A DNA stretch of 64,000 bases from Desulfovibrio sp. (GCA_031288535.1 JAITRF010000077.1:23857-87856); one strand, 5' to 3'; shown: positions 44,073 through 52,758, numbered from the stretch's first letter. Notes: generated by a model not told the origin, from the sequence alone. A program made the numbers and translations.

Positions 44073-45902
44073 TTATTCAACTGTCACGCTTTTGGCCAAG
44101 TTGCGCGGCTGGTCTACGTCTTTTCCCAGGAAGGCGGCTGCCTCATAGCTGAAAAGCTGCAGGGCAGGCAGCATGAGAAAGGAGTTGAGCGGGCCGTGGG
44201 CTTCCGGTAACAGCCAGGTTTCGCAGCCTTTTATGTCCGGGCCGGATTTTCCGGCGCAGGTCAGAGCGACGATCGGGCCTCTGCGTGCCGCCACCTCTTC
44301 CAGGTTGGAACGGGTTTTGTCATAGAGGCCGTCGTTGGGCAGAAGGACAAAGGAGGGGAAATCGGGTTCGATCAGGGCGATGGGTCCGTGCTTCATCTCG
44401 CCGGCGGCGTAACCTTCGGCGTGGATGTATGAAAGCTCCTTGACCTTGAGCGCGCCTTCCAGAGCCAGGGGATAGGATTGTCCCCGCCCGAGAAAGAACA
44501 TTCCCCGGCAGGAGGCGAAACGGGCGGCCAGCTTTGAGGCTTCGGACTGCAAGGCGGGCAGTATGTCGCGCAAGGCGGCCGGGATGTCCGCAAGGCCGGT
44601 CAGGATGCGACGGACTTCCTCCCGGCTCAGCAGGTTGTCTTTGCCCCAGTGCAGGGCCATAAGCAAAAGCACGGTCATCTGGGCGGCCATGGCCTTGGTG
44701 GAGGCCACGCTGATTTCCGGGCCGGCTTGGGTGAAGATGACCGTATCCGCCTCCCTGGCGATGGATGAGCCGACCACGTTGCAGACGCCTATGGTTTTCG
44801 CGCCTTTTTCCTTTGCTATGCGCAGAGCGGCCAGGGTATCGGCGGTTTCGCCGGACTGGCTTATGACCAGGACAACCTCGCCGGCTCCGAGGGGGGCGCT
44901 TCTGTAGCGGAATTCGGAGGCAATTTCCACGGCGGCCGGGATGCCGGTCCAGCCCTCAAGGAGATTTTGCGCCCACAGCCCGGCGTGGTAGGAGGTCCCG
45001 CAGGCTATAAGGCGCAGGCGCGCGGGTTTTTCCATGCCCTCCAGTTCGGGAATGCTGACCGAGAAGTTTTCAAGGTCGGTCCGGCCGGCCATGCAGTCGG
45101 ATATGCTCTGCGGCTGCTCGAAAATTTCCTTGAGCATGAAATGTTTATATCCGCCTTTTTGCGCCGCCTGTACGTCCCATTCGATGCGGGTGGTTTTTTT
45201 CTCCAGAGGGGAGAGATCAAGCAGGGAGAATACTTCCCAGCTTGTCGGCGTGATGCGTACGATTTCTCCGTCTTCCAGAAAGACCACATCGCGCGTGTAG
45301 GGCAGAAAAGCCGGGATGTCCGAGGCGACGAAATTTTCACCCGCCCCGACGCCCAGAATGAGGGGGGAGGAATGTCTGGCCGCATAGACGACGTTCGGCT
45401 CCCTTGGGGAAAGCAAAGCCACGGCGTAAGCACCCTTGGCCTTTTTCAGGGCTTTCGCGAAGGCATCAAGAAGCGATGCGGCGGTCCGGCATTCGTCCGC
45501 GATCAGGTTGGCCAGCACCTCGGTGTCCGTTTGCGAGGAAAAACTGAAGCCTTTGCCCAGGAGATACTGCTTGCATTCCGGGTAATTCTCGAAGATGCCG
45601 TTGTGCACGATAGCCAGATCGCCTTCGGAGGAACGGTGCGGGTGGGCGTTGTCCTCGGTCGGCGCGCCGTGCGTGGCCCAGCGGGTGTGGCCTATGCCGG
45701 TCGTGGCCAGAGAGACTTCCATGTGCGCGAGCTTGTCTTCCAGAAGCTTGAGTTTGCCTTCGGCGCGCACTACCGTGAGTTCGCCGTTTTGTACGAAACA
45801 GACACCCGACGAGTCGTATCCCCTGTATTCAAGCCTGTGCAGTCCCTCCACGATCAGGGGAACGGCCGGCCTGTGCCCGCAATATCCTATTATTCCACAC
45901 AT
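44073..45902 (-). CDS. glmS: Glutamine-fructose-6-phosphate aminotransferase
   Basis: 609 residues from the ATG at 45902 (MCGIIGYCG), preceded by GGAG. Cys2 is the glutaminase nucleophile after Met removal. The glutaminase domain (1-240) has VGHTRWATHG-like GIGHTRWATHGAPTEDNAHP. The C-terminal SIS domains carry LIACGTSYHAGLWAQNLLEG, VLVISQSGETADTLAALRIA and the final DQPRNLAKSVTVE tail. It makes glucosamine-6-phosphate for peptidoglycan and LPS. I do not see a glmS ribozyme upstream; the leader holds dispersed repeats. Confidence 0.97.
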   Translation of the reverse strand: MCGIIGYCGHRPAVPLIVEGLHRLEYRGYDSSGVCFVQNGELTVVRAEGKLKLLEDKLAHMEVSLATTGIGHTRWATHGAPTEDNAHPHRSSEGDLAIVHNGIFENYPECKQYLLGKGFSFSSQTDTEVLANLIADECRTAASLLDAFAKALKKAKGAYAVALLSPREPNVVYAARHSSPLILGVGAGENFVASDIPAFLPYTRDVVFLEDGEIVRITPTSWEVFSLLDLSPLEKKTTRIEWDVQAAQKGGYKHFMLKEIFEQPQSISDCMAGRTDLENFSVSIPELEGMEKPARLRLIACGTSYHAGLWAQNLLEGWTGIPAAVEIASEFRYRSAPLGAGEVVLVISQSGETADTLAALRIAKEKGAKTIGVCNVVGSSIAREADTVIFTQAGPEISVASTKAMAAQMTVLLLMALHWGKDNLLSREEVRRILTGLADIPAALRDILPALQSEASKLAARFASCRGMFFLGRGQSYPLALEGALKVKELSYIHAEGYAAGEMKHGPIALIEPDFPSFVLLPNDGLYDKTRSNLEEVAARRGPIVALTCAGKSGPDIKGCETWLLPEAHGPLNSFLMLPALQLFSYEAAAFLGKDVDQPRNLAKSVTVE

Positions 45903-46009
45903 ATATGTTCTCCATGGAAAAGAATGCCGCAACTCCGGCAAGGGGCAATGGTGAAAATATTGACAAGTCCGCCGTTTACTGCGGAAATGTATTCCGGGAC
46001 AAGGACCGG

Positions 46010-46133
46010 GGCGGTTTAACATTGAAAATGTATAAACCGCTCTGCGGGGATTTGCCTGCAAATCCCTGCCGCGAGGTTGTCGCGAAACGAACCTGCTTCA
46101 CCGTCAAGCGGCAATCGCAAGCGTAAAATGCTC
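46010..46133 (+). repeat. Dispersed repeat PE1, near-consensus copy
   Basis: The order is GCGGTTTAACATTGAAAATG, AACCGCTCTGCGGGGATTTG, CTGCAAATCCCTGCCGCGAG, GAACCTGCTTCACCGTCAAG, then GCAATCGCAAGCGTAAAATG. Two palindromes, GCGGTTTA..TAAACCGC and a GGGATTTGC..GCAAATCCC hairpin, make up its first half. Confidence 0.85.
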
Positions 46134-46171
46134 CGGGGCGGGTGAGCCGGTCACGCCCGAACTGTCGCAAG

Positions 46172-46270
46172 AGGCGTGAAAATCGCAAAGCAAAAAACGC
46201 GGTTTTTGTTTTGCGATCTTCACGCCGTCTGCGGCGGTTAACCCGGCTTTGCCGGGCGCCCGGCGTCATG
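46172..46270 (-). repeat. Dispersed repeat Z, copy 2
   Basis: It contains the hairpin ATCGCAAAGCAAAAA facing TTTTTGTTTTGCGAT (46181-46217) and then GCCCGGCGTCATG. The reverse complement matches 29544-29629. Confidence 0.6.
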
Positions 46271-46304
46271 ACATTTTGTGAATGACATGACACTAGATTA
46301 ACTC

Positions 46305-46333
46305 TTGATCATTGCGCAAGATAATCTTATAAA
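46305..46333 (+). promoter_or_regulatory. Sigma-70-like promoter for the 46369 gene
   Basis: TTGATC (46305-46310), 17-base spacer, TATAAA (46328-46333). It lies 36 bases before the ATG. Confidence 0.65.
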
Positions 46334-46368
46334 AAAGAAAAATCAAGCTGCAAGTTCAGGGAGACGCC

Positions 46369-46791
46369 ATGCCTCAGGTAGCTGCCAGGATAAACAGTGA
46401 GCAGGAACGCTGGCTCAAGGACTATTTCCGGACCAAGAGCGCGGGCGCGGAATTTATCTTGCCGTGGGCGGTGGACACCTTTTTCCGGGCCATAGCCGCG
46501 TTCAAGAGTTCCTTCACGCCGGCCGAGTTGAAGACGATAGTCGAGGCGCACAAGGAAGTCCGTCTTCTTCCGGACACCACGCGCGGCTCCTATCTGCTGC
46601 TGCGGGTGATGGACGCCTGCGAGTTGAACAACGTGCACGCGCTGCACGGCGCGAGCAAAAGCGCCCTTGAGGCGAAAATCAAGCGACTTGACGATACCCA
46701 GGCCACGGCCCTGACGGTCTGGGCATCGGCGTACTGGGTGAGTCGTACTTGCAGCGCGGACACCCTGGACGAGTATATCCGCCTATATTGA
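46369..46791 (+). CDS. Hypothetical protein
   Basis: 140 residues; the ATG follows AGGGAGA and a good promoter, so expression is likely. I do not recognise the family. The N-terminal 35 residues (RINSEQERWLKDYFRTKSAG) look like a short ribbon-helix or helical head. The rest is helical, with SALEAKIKRLDDTQATALTV toward the C-terminus. There is no signal peptide, membrane span or cysteine cluster. It sits alone, 92 bases before the rubrerythrin gene on the same strand, and may be co-transcribed with it. Confidence 0.7.
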   Translation: MPQVAARINSEQERWLKDYFRTKSAGAEFILPWAVDTFFRAIAAFKSSFTPAELKTIVEAHKEVRLLPDTTRGSYLLLRVMDACELNNVHALHGASKSALEAKIKRLDDTQATALTVWASAYWVSRTCSADTLDEYIRLY

Positions 46792-46883
46792 CACCTCCGG
46801 CCGTTTCGGCTATCCTACCAAATTCTGCAACATTGCCGGTTCGCATTCGGCGGATCCGGAGAAAATCGATATGAGGTCGAAAA

Positions 46884-47378
46884 ATGTCCAAGACAAAAGA
46901 TAATTTGATGTCGGCTTTTGCAGGCGAGTCCCAAGCGAACCGCAAATATCTCGCTTATGCGAAACAGGCGGAAAAAGACGGCCTTCCCCAGGTCGCCAAG
47001 CTTTTCCGGGCAGTGGCCGAGGCGGAGACGATCCACGCCCACGCCCATCTGCGCAACGCCGGGAAAGTCGGCAACACCCTGGATAACATCAGGGATGCGA
47101 AGGCCGGAGAGGTATACGAAGCCACCGACATGTATCCGGGCATGATCAAGGAAGCCGATGCCGAGAACGAAAAAAACGTCTCCGCCTATTTCGGCTTTGT
47201 CAAGGCGGTGGAGGACGCCCACTCCAAGCTGTACCAGAAGGCCATCGACGCTCAGGGCAAGCTGCCGGAGGTCGATTATTACATCTGCGAGGTTTGCGGC
47301 TATACCCACGAGGGGCCGATGAGCGGGAACTGTCCCGTGTGTGGAGCGCCCGCCAGGGTGTTCTACAAGGCAGGCTGA
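46884..47378 (+). CDS. Rubrerythrin
   Basis: 164 residues. The N-terminal four-helix ferritin-like domain carries the diiron ligands in FAGESQANRKYLAYAKQAE, AVAEAETIHAHAHL and EVYEATDMYPGMIKEADAEN. The C-terminal rubredoxin-like domain has CEVCGYTHEGP and CPVCGAPARVF, so it is full length. It reduces hydrogen peroxide in anaerobes using NADH-derived electrons. Confidence 0.95.
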   Translation: MSKTKDNLMSAFAGESQANRKYLAYAKQAEKDGLPQVAKLFRAVAEAETIHAHAHLRNAGKVGNTLDNIRDAKAGEVYEATDMYPGMIKEADAENEKNVSAYFGFVKAVEDAHSKLYQKAIDAQGKLPEVDYYICEVCGYTHEGPMSGNCPVCGAPARVFYKAG

Positions 47379-47412
47379 AAAAGCGGTCCGAGCGTGTTGA
47401 CATTTGAAGCTA

Positions 47413-47448
47413 TAGTGGTTTGACGTTGAAAATATACAGACCGCTCTA
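47413..47448 (+). repeat. PE1 5' palindrome only
   Basis: GTGGTTTGACGTTGAAAATA followed by CAGACCGCTCT is the first palindrome of PE1 without the rest. It lies after the rubrerythrin gene. Confidence 0.5.
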
Positions 47449-47517
47449 ATCAGTGTTTCTCTAACACGCGCTCCGGCGCGGTGGGGTCAGGATGGCGGCA
47501 GACCCCGCCGCGCTGGC

Positions 47518-48270
47518 TTATGCCGGTTTTTTCCTCCAAAGGGCCATGTATTCCTGGTTGCCCTTGTTTCCTTTCACCGCGGCCGGCACCAGGCCGAGAA
47601 AGTCAAAATCCAGTTCCTCATGGGCGAAGCGGAGGATTTTTTCCACTGCCGCCTCGCGCAGGGCGGGGTCGCGCACGATGCCCCGCACCGTGCCTTTCGG
47701 TCCGACTTCGAACTGCGGCTTGATCAGGGCTGCGGCGAGCCCCTGGTTTTTCAGGCGCGCCGTGCAGGGGCCGAGGGTCAGGGTCAGGGAGATGAAGGAG
47801 AGATCCAGGGTGACCAGATCCAGGTTTTCCGGGACCAGGGATGCGTCCGCGTAACGCAGGTTGACCCCTTCAAGGACGATTACCCTGGGATCGGCCCTGA
47901 GGCGTTCGTGCAGCAGGTTTCTGCCCACGTCCGCCGCATAGACTTTGGCCGCGCCGCGTTGCAGCAGACAGTCCGTGAAACCGCCGGAAGAGGCCCCGGC
48001 GTCAAGGGCAACGAAGCCCTTGACGTCAATGGAAAAATGCTCAAGTGCAGTAAGCAGCTTGTATGCTCCCCGGCTGACGTAGGGTTCAGGGGCGGCGATT
48101 CTGAAGACGGTGTCGGGCGGAAATTGCCGGCCGGGTTTGTCCACGCGGCGTTCGGCCGCGTCACCCAGGCAGAACACGCGTCCGGCCATGATCAGGCGTT
48201 TGGCCTGCTCCCGGCTTTCCGCCAGTCCCTGTTCGTACAGGGCCTGATCGGCGCGTAGTTTCGGGGGCAT
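47518..48270 (-). CDS. tlyA: TlyA-family rRNA methyltransferase/hemolysin
   Basis: 250 residues. The N-terminal S4 RNA-binding domain (about 3-60: LRADQALYEQGLAESREQAK) is followed by an FtsJ-like Rossmann domain with LDAGASSGGFTDCLLQRGA and VTLDLSFISLT. TlyA makes 2'-O-methylcytidine in 16S and 23S rRNA in actinobacteria; elsewhere the target is less certain. It follows the PanD-like gene by 9 bases on the minus strand. Confidence 0.92.
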   Translation of the reverse strand: MPPKLRADQALYEQGLAESREQAKRLIMAGRVFCLGDAAERRVDKPGRQFPPDTVFRIAAPEPYVSRGAYKLLTALEHFSIDVKGFVALDAGASSGGFTDCLLQRGAAKVYAADVGRNLLHERLRADPRVIVLEGVNLRYADASLVPENLDLVTLDLSFISLTLTLGPCTARLKNQGLAAALIKPQFEVGPKGTVRGIVRDPALREAAVEKILRFAHEELDFDFLGLVPAAVKGNKGNQEYMALWRKKPA

Positions 48271-48279
48271 GCGGGGCCT

Positions 48280-48696
48280 TCAGATGTCCGCCGGCGATAT
48301 AGTCAGGACATGCCCCTGTTCGTTCTCATCCACCGTGTAATACAGGCTTTCGATGATCCTGTTGCCAGGGCCGAAGACCAGGATGCGCGGCTTCAGGGAA
48401 AAAAGTTCCGCCGGGCCGGCCGGATATGCGGCGGCGCGGACAGAAAGCTCGTCCCCGAACTGGCAGACGCGGGCGGCGGCGCCGTTCAGCACGCAGCAGC
48501 GGGAGCCGTCCGGGCCGAAAGTGACGTAGGTTGAAAGGCGCGCTCCCGTATTTTTGTTCCAGATCTCCACGAACTCCAAGGGAAAAATTCCGGCCTGCCT
48601 GCAAAACTGAGGGTCTATGGTAAGGCAGCCGTGATCGCCCAGATCGCAGCCGGTGACACGCAATCCGCGCAATTCGGCTCGCAACACTTTTATCAT
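48280..48696 (-). CDS. Degenerate aspartate 1-decarboxylase (PanD) homologue
   Basis: 138 residues from the ATG at 48696. The double-psi barrel pattern is recognisable: LRVTGCDLGDHGCLTIDPQF, FVEIWNKNTGARLSTYVTFG, CCVLNGAAARVCQFGDELSV. PanD self-cleaves at Gly-Ser to make a pyruvoyl group. Here the Gly-Ser is Gly23-Cys24, and the substrate-binding Lys9 aligns with Glu8. Arg, Tyr and Asn of the active site (ARLSTY, LNGAAA) are kept. The usual beta-alanine synthesis activity is therefore in doubt. It is upstream of tlyA and follows a PE1 copy. Confidence 0.7.
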   Translation of the reverse strand: MIKVLRAELRGLRVTGCDLGDHGCLTIDPQFCRQAGIFPLEFVEIWNKNTGARLSTYVTFGPDGSRCCVLNGAAARVCQFGDELSVRAAAYPAGPAELFSLKPRILVFGPGNRIIESLYYTVDENEQGHVLTISPADI

Positions 48697-48751
48697 TTCA
48701 CTTATCCGTCCTTGAAAGAACATTTTTAAACTTTCCGAAGCAAACTCACCA

Positions 48752-48865
48752 GGGCGGTTTAACATTGCAAATGTACGAACCGCTCTGCAGGGATTTTTCT
48801 GCAAATCCCTGCCGCGAGATTGTCGTCAGGCGAATTTGCTTTGCCGCCAAGCGGCAATCTAAGGA
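48752..48865 (+). repeat. Dispersed repeat PE1, intergenic copy
   Basis: Reads GGGCGGTTTAACATTGCAAA, AACCGCTCTGCAGGGATTTT, GCAAATCCCTGCCGCGAGAT and GCCGCCAAGCGGCAATCT. It ends before the usual CAAGCG tail. It lies 55 bases upstream of the PanD-like start. Confidence 0.8.
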
Positions 48866-48912
48866 AGCACTGATTTATTTTTGAGATGGTTTTGCTTCCT
48901 ATACACCCAACA

Positions 48913-49055
48913 GATATTTCAATGAGTTACTATCGAGGGGTCCGGGGGAAATCATTATCGCTGCTGTCGTCATCCGTACGGCTCGAAGACTTGCCTACGG
49001 CTGACGCTCCCTCGGCGGGGTTTGGGGCGGAGCCCCAATTAATCAGCGCTTCCCT
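48913..49055 (+). repeat. 145-bp long direct repeat DR, copy 2
   Basis: GATATTTCAATGAGTTACTA to CGCTTCCCT. It aligns with 35603-35747. A plus-frame peptide LSLLSSSVRLED is open in both copies, but no start or ribosome site supports it. Confidence 0.9.
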
Positions 49056-49114
49056 AAAGCGTGCAATACTCCATAGCATGTCCGGGCGGGGTCTTCAAGA
49101 TCGCCGCGTGAGGC

Positions 49115-49270
49115 CGTCAAGCCCGCCTGATGCCAAATCGCATTCAAACGTGTCTGAAGGCGGAAAGGCACGCCCGCTTCGACGCTTTACGGCGGCGGTC
49201 AATGCCGTCTGCGCCTTCGCGGCGGGATGAAGGCAAAGCCTTCATCTGATGCCGGTTTGCTCCTTGCCTG
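49115..49270 (+). repeat. Dispersed repeat X, copy 3
   Basis: Reads TGATGCCAAATCGCATTCAA, GGCACGCCCGCTTCGACGCT, GCGCCTTCGCGGCGGGATGA and ends in GCAACCTGGCAT. Its reverse complement matches 18171-18325 along the length. Confidence 0.75.
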
Positions 49271-49323
49271 TTGCAACCTGGCATGAATGCAATTCTGCAT
49301 GACCCCGCCGGTTTTTGCCGTCG

Positions 49324-50493
49324 TCAATATACCGGGAGGGAGGGGTCCACCTCTTCCGCCCAGGCGTTCAGGCCGCCTTTCAGGTTCAGCAGGCGGCCCC
49401 GGTATCCTTCTTCGCGCAGCAAGAAAGCGGCCGTCAGGCTTTTTTCCCCTTTCTTGCACACCAAAACCGCGTCCCGCGCGGGGTCAAGAAGCCCCATGCT
49501 TTCCCCGAGCTTTTCCAGGGGGATGGATATGGAGCCGGGCAGGGCGCTGATCTTGAGCTCTTCCGGAAAGCGGACGTCTATGATTTGGATGTCGACGCCC
49601 GCATCCAGCAGATTTTTCAGCCGCGCAGGCGTGATTTGCCCGCAGGCGGCGTCTTCCTCCCGCTTCCCGCTTATGCCGCAGAATCTTTCGTAGTCAACCG
49701 GTTCTTTTATTTCCGGATGGTCGCCGCAAAGCGGGCAGGAGGCTTTTTTGTCCAGGGCGAAGGTGTGAAAGCGCATGGTCCAGGCGTCAAAGGTCAGGTA
49801 TCTGTTGATCAGGGTGGAAGGGGCGCCGAGAATGAGTTTTATGGTCTCGGCCGCCTGAATGCCCCCGACGATGCAGGGCAGAACGCCGAGCACTCCGCCG
49901 TCGCCGCAGTTTAAGGCTTCTTCGGGAGCGGGGGCCTCGGGCATGAGACAGCGCAGGCAGGCGCCGCGCCTAGCGTCAAACACGGCCGCCTGGCCGGTGA
50001 AGCGGTAGACCGCGCCGTAGACGTCCGGTTTGCCGAGCAGGGCGCAGGCGTCGTTGATCAGGTAGCGCGTGGCGAAATTGTCCGAGCCGTCCACGATGAC
50101 GTCGAAGGGTTCCAAAATTTCCAAGGCATTGGCGCTGCTCAATCTTAAGTCGAAGACGCTCACGCGCACGTTCGGGTTGATGCGCAGGACGGCGTCGCGG
50201 GCCGAGGCGGTTTTCAAGCGGCCCACGTCCGTCGTTCCGTGCAGAATTTGGCGTTGCAGGTTGCTCGACTCCACCCGGTCGTAGTCGACAAAGCCGATTG
50301 CGCCGACCCCGGCCGCCGCCAGATACAGGCCCGCCGGCGATCCCAAGCCCCCGGCCCCTATCAGCAGCACCTTGCTCTTTTTCAGTTTTTTCTGCCCCCC
50401 GATCCCCACCTCCGGGAGTATGAGATGGCGGCTGTAGCGCAATATTTCCTCCCGGTTCAGTTCCGGGAGGGGTGCGCCGCGTTCCTCGTCCAT
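49324..50493 (-). CDS. moeB: MoeB/ThiF-type E1-like adenylyltransferase with rhodanese domain
   Basis: 389 residues from the ATG at 50493 (GGAG upstream); an in-frame TTG at 50505 is less likely. The adenylation domain has VLLIGAGGLGSPAGLYLAAA, DYDRVESSNLQRQILHGTTD and VDGSDNFATRYLINDA. Zn Cys pairs are CLRC and CPLC. The C-terminal rhodanese-like domain (about 290-389) has the active Cys in VLVCKKGEKS. Such fusions activate MoaD or ThiS as an acyl-adenylate and add sulfur, for molybdopterin, thiamine or tRNA thiolation. Confidence 0.9.
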   Translation of the reverse strand: MDEERGAPLPELNREEILRYSRHLILPEVGIGGQKKLKKSKVLLIGAGGLGSPAGLYLAAAGVGAIGFVDYDRVESSNLQRQILHGTTDVGRLKTASARDAVLRINPNVRVSVFDLRLSSANALEILEPFDVIVDGSDNFATRYLINDACALLGKPDVYGAVYRFTGQAAVFDARRGACLRCLMPEAPAPEEALNCGDGGVLGVLPCIVGGIQAAETIKLILGAPSTLINRYLTFDAWTMRFHTFALDKKASCPLCGDHPEIKEPVDYERFCGISGKREEDAACGQITPARLKNLLDAGVDIQIIDVRFPEELKISALPGSISIPLEKLGESMGLLDPARDAVLVCKKGEKSLTAAFLLREEGYRGRLLNLKGGLNAWAEEVDPSLPVY

Positions 50494-50545
50494 CGGGTGC
50501 TCCAAAGCTTCGTCCTACGGCAGGGCCGCAGGCGTTATGGATTGA

Positions 50546-51529
50546 TCAGCGCAACTCGCCCTTCAGTTCATTGACGACCATGAGCCGCGCCAAGTCTTCA
50601 AAGGAAAGAAACGGCTTCCAGCCGAGAACCGCGCTCGCCTTGCCCGGATTGCCGCGTAAACGGCCGGCGATGCGTCTGTTGATGAGCGTGGCGTCAATGC
50701 GGACGCGATCTTCCCATCCGCGCAGGGCGAGTTCCTCCGCGCATATGGCGAGGAAATCCCGTATCGTGCGCGTCGTTCCAGAGGACAAAACGAACTCGCC
50801 TCCTTCAGGTTGCTGCGCCATGAGATACATTCCCATGGCGTAGTCCCCGGCATATCCCCAATCTTTCTCCGCATCCAGACTGCCCAGAGTGAACCCGGCA
50901 ATCCGGCCTTTTTTCAGCGCGACCATGTTGGCCGCGATTTTCCTGGTCACGAAACCGTCCGGGCGTCTGGAGCTCTCATGATTGTAGAGTATGGCTGTGG
51001 AGGCGTGCAGACCCGCTGACCTGTAATGGCGGGCGAGGGACATCTCGGCGATTTTGGCTATGCCGTAGAGGCTGTTCGATCGGGGAGGGGTATTTTCATC
51101 CTGCGTGAGTGTGTCGGAATCGTCGTATATCAGGCAGGAGCCGGCCAGTACAACCCGGGTGGCGGGGCTGGCCTTGCGGCATGCCGCCAGAATGTTCAGG
51201 GTCGCCGCGAGATTGGATTCGAAGGCCGACTTTTCAAAAAGCTCGTCCTCCGATCCTTGCGAGCTTACGTGCATGGCGGCCATATGGTACAATTCGTCGG
51301 GTCTGAGTGCGTCCAAAAGCTTCGCGACCGCCGCGTAGTCGGACAAATCCGTTTCGTGCGCCGAAGGCTCGATCCCTTTTGTCATGAGGTATTGCCGGAT
51401 ACGCCTGGAATTGTCGCTCAATTTCTTCCGGACGACGCCGGCGACGCTATAGCCGAACCCGGACAGCAGTTCGCAGAGATAGCTGCCGTCCTGGCCGAAA
51501 ACGCCGGTAATGAGCGCGCGTTTCGGCAT
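50546..51529 (-). CDS. gmd: GDP-mannose 4,6-dehydratase-like SDR
   Basis: 327 residues. The N-terminal Rossmann motif is RALITGVFGQDGSYLCELLS (TGxxGQDGSYL). Catalytic Ser-Tyr-Lys features are LAGSCLIYDD and SLYGIAKIAE, with YNHESSRRPDGFVTRKIAAN after. It should make GDP-4-keto-6-deoxymannose, or a related nucleotide sugar, for surface polysaccharide. It overlaps the stop of the upstream methyltransferase gene (TAATG), so the two act together. The cofactor is probably NADP. Confidence 0.85.
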   Translation of the reverse strand: MPKRALITGVFGQDGSYLCELLSGFGYSVAGVVRKKLSDNSRRIRQYLMTKGIEPSAHETDLSDYAAVAKLLDALRPDELYHMAAMHVSSQGSEDELFEKSAFESNLAATLNILAACRKASPATRVVLAGSCLIYDDSDTLTQDENTPPRSNSLYGIAKIAEMSLARHYRSAGLHASTAILYNHESSRRPDGFVTRKIAANMVALKKGRIAGFTLGSLDAEKDWGYAGDYAMGMYLMAQQPEGGEFVLSSGTTRTIRDFLAICAEELALRGWEDRVRIDATLINRRIAGRLRGNPGKASAVLGWKPFLSFEDLARLMVVNELKGELR

Positions 51530-52758
51530 TACACGATCTCTATCTCCGGCAGGGGAAAGATGAATTTGCCGCCGCGCGCCGTGAATTCTTTTTCCCGTTC
51601 CAGGATGCCGTGCTTGAAATGCCAGGGGAGCACGAGATAATAGTCGGGGTTCATGCCTGCGGCTTCTTTTTCGGAGATGATGGGGATGTGTGTCCCCGGA
51701 GTAAATGAGCCGAACTTGTCGGGATTGATCTCGACGATATGGGAAACGTGATCGGCGGTGAGGCCGCAGAACTGCAGCAACACGTTGCCTTTTGTGCTGG
51801 CGCCGTAGCCGATGATTTTTTTGCCGTCCGTGACCAGGGCTTCGATCAGCTCCTTCAGGTTCTTGCGGTGTCTGAAGACGCGCTCCTCAAAGCGCCTGTA
51901 CGGGGCGGGAATGTCCAGGCGCATGTCTTCTTCCTGCTTCAGCATCCAGCGGATGATGGGGAGATTCGGGCGGTACGGCGCGTCGCCTTTGCAGGCCGTG
52001 ACCGCGAAGCTGCCGCCGTTGACGCTGTTCATGGCTACGTCTACGACGCGCAGGCCGTTCTGCTCCAGCATGTCGTTGACGACTTTGAACGAATAGAACT
52101 CCAGGTGTTCGTGGCAGACCGCATCGTAGGCGTTTGTGCGGAGCATTGAGGGCATGTAGCTTTGCTCGAAATGCCATATGCCGTCGTCGGCGAGGCATCT
52201 TTCGAGGTCCCTGACGAAGCGCGACGGTTCCTCAAGGTCATAGAACATGGCGATGGAGGTGATGATCTTCGCCTTTTGTCCGGGGAAGGCGTTCTGAAAG
52301 GCATCGGCGCTGAAAAACGAGGGGATGAGATGGATGTCGCCGGTGTAACAGGTTTTGAACTTGGCGCCTGTCGGGTCGATGCCGACTTTGCGGCAGGGGG
52401 AGGCGTAGGCCTTCAACGAGGTCGCATCGTTGGAGCCGATGTCGAGAACGAGATCATGTTCCCCGGGGCGGGCGAACTCTTCAAGCGTGCGGATTTTGTG
52501 CCGCAAATGTCTGACCATGGACTGATTCAGGCCGGAGCGGTATCCGTAGTTCCCGCCGTACATCTCGTCCGGCGGGAATGACTGTTTCATTTGCAAAAGC
52601 GAGCAGTCGGCGCAGAACATCAGGTCAAGGGGTCCTTTGCTGACGGCGTCGCCCTTTGATTTGGGAAACACTCCGGTCAGGTGCTGCTCGCCCAGGGACA
52701 GCACCGTGATCAGGTGCTTTTTCCCACAGAAGCGGCAGCGGCTTATTTCCGTATACAC
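51529..52758 (-). CDS. Sugar C-methyltransferase-like SAM enzyme with N-terminal Zn domain
   Basis: 409 residues from a GTG at 52758 (AGGGA upstream). An N-terminal zinc-binding region (CRFCGKKHLI and LMFCADCSLLQ) is followed by the SAM domain (LVLDIGSNDATSLKAY). Residues HFEQSYMPSMLRTNAYDAVC, HEHLEFYSF and the C-terminal IIGYGASTKGNVLLQF match the NovU/TylC3 class of nucleotide-sugar C-methyltransferases. It is translationally coupled to the GDP-mannose dehydratase-like gene, consistent with a methylated deoxysugar on the cell surface. Confidence 0.85.
   Translation of the reverse strand: MYTEISRCRFCGKKHLITVLSLGEQHLTGVFPKSKGDAVSKGPLDLMFCADCSLLQMKQSFPPDEMYGGNYGYRSGLNQSMVRHLRHKIRTLEEFARPGEHDLVLDIGSNDATSLKAYASPCRKVGIDPTGAKFKTCYTGDIHLIPSFFSADAFQNAFPGQKAKIITSIAMFYDLEEPSRFVRDLERCLADDGIWHFEQSYMPSMLRTNAYDAVCHEHLEFYSFKVVNDMLEQNGLRVVDVAMNSVNGGSFAVTACKGDAPYRPNLPIIRWMLKQEEDMRLDIPAPYRRFEERVFRHRKNLKELIEALVTDGKKIIGYGASTKGNVLLQFCGLTADHVSHIVEINPDKFGSFTPGTHIPIISEKEAAGMNPDYYLVLPWHFKHGILEREKEFTARGGKFIFPLPEIEIV

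Larger units (their letters stand above)
45903..46368. other. Repeat-filled intergenic region between glmS and the 46369 gene
   Basis: 466 bases between divergent genes. They hold a near-consensus PE1 copy (46010-46133), a repeat Z copy with a long hairpin (46172-46270) and a promoter at 46305-46333. No gene can be supported. Confidence 0.65.
48697..49323. other. Repeat cluster between panD-like and moeB
   Basis: 627 bases. PE1 copy at 48752-48865, direct repeat DR at 48913-49055, repeat X in reverse at 49115-49270. Bases 49271-49323 show nothing recognisable. No gene is supported. Confidence 0.7.

Noticed and set aside
46172..46270. Candidate glmS ribozyme or riboswitch upstream of glmS
   Set aside because: The structure is explained by repeat Z, and the expected ribozyme core just before the start codon is missing.
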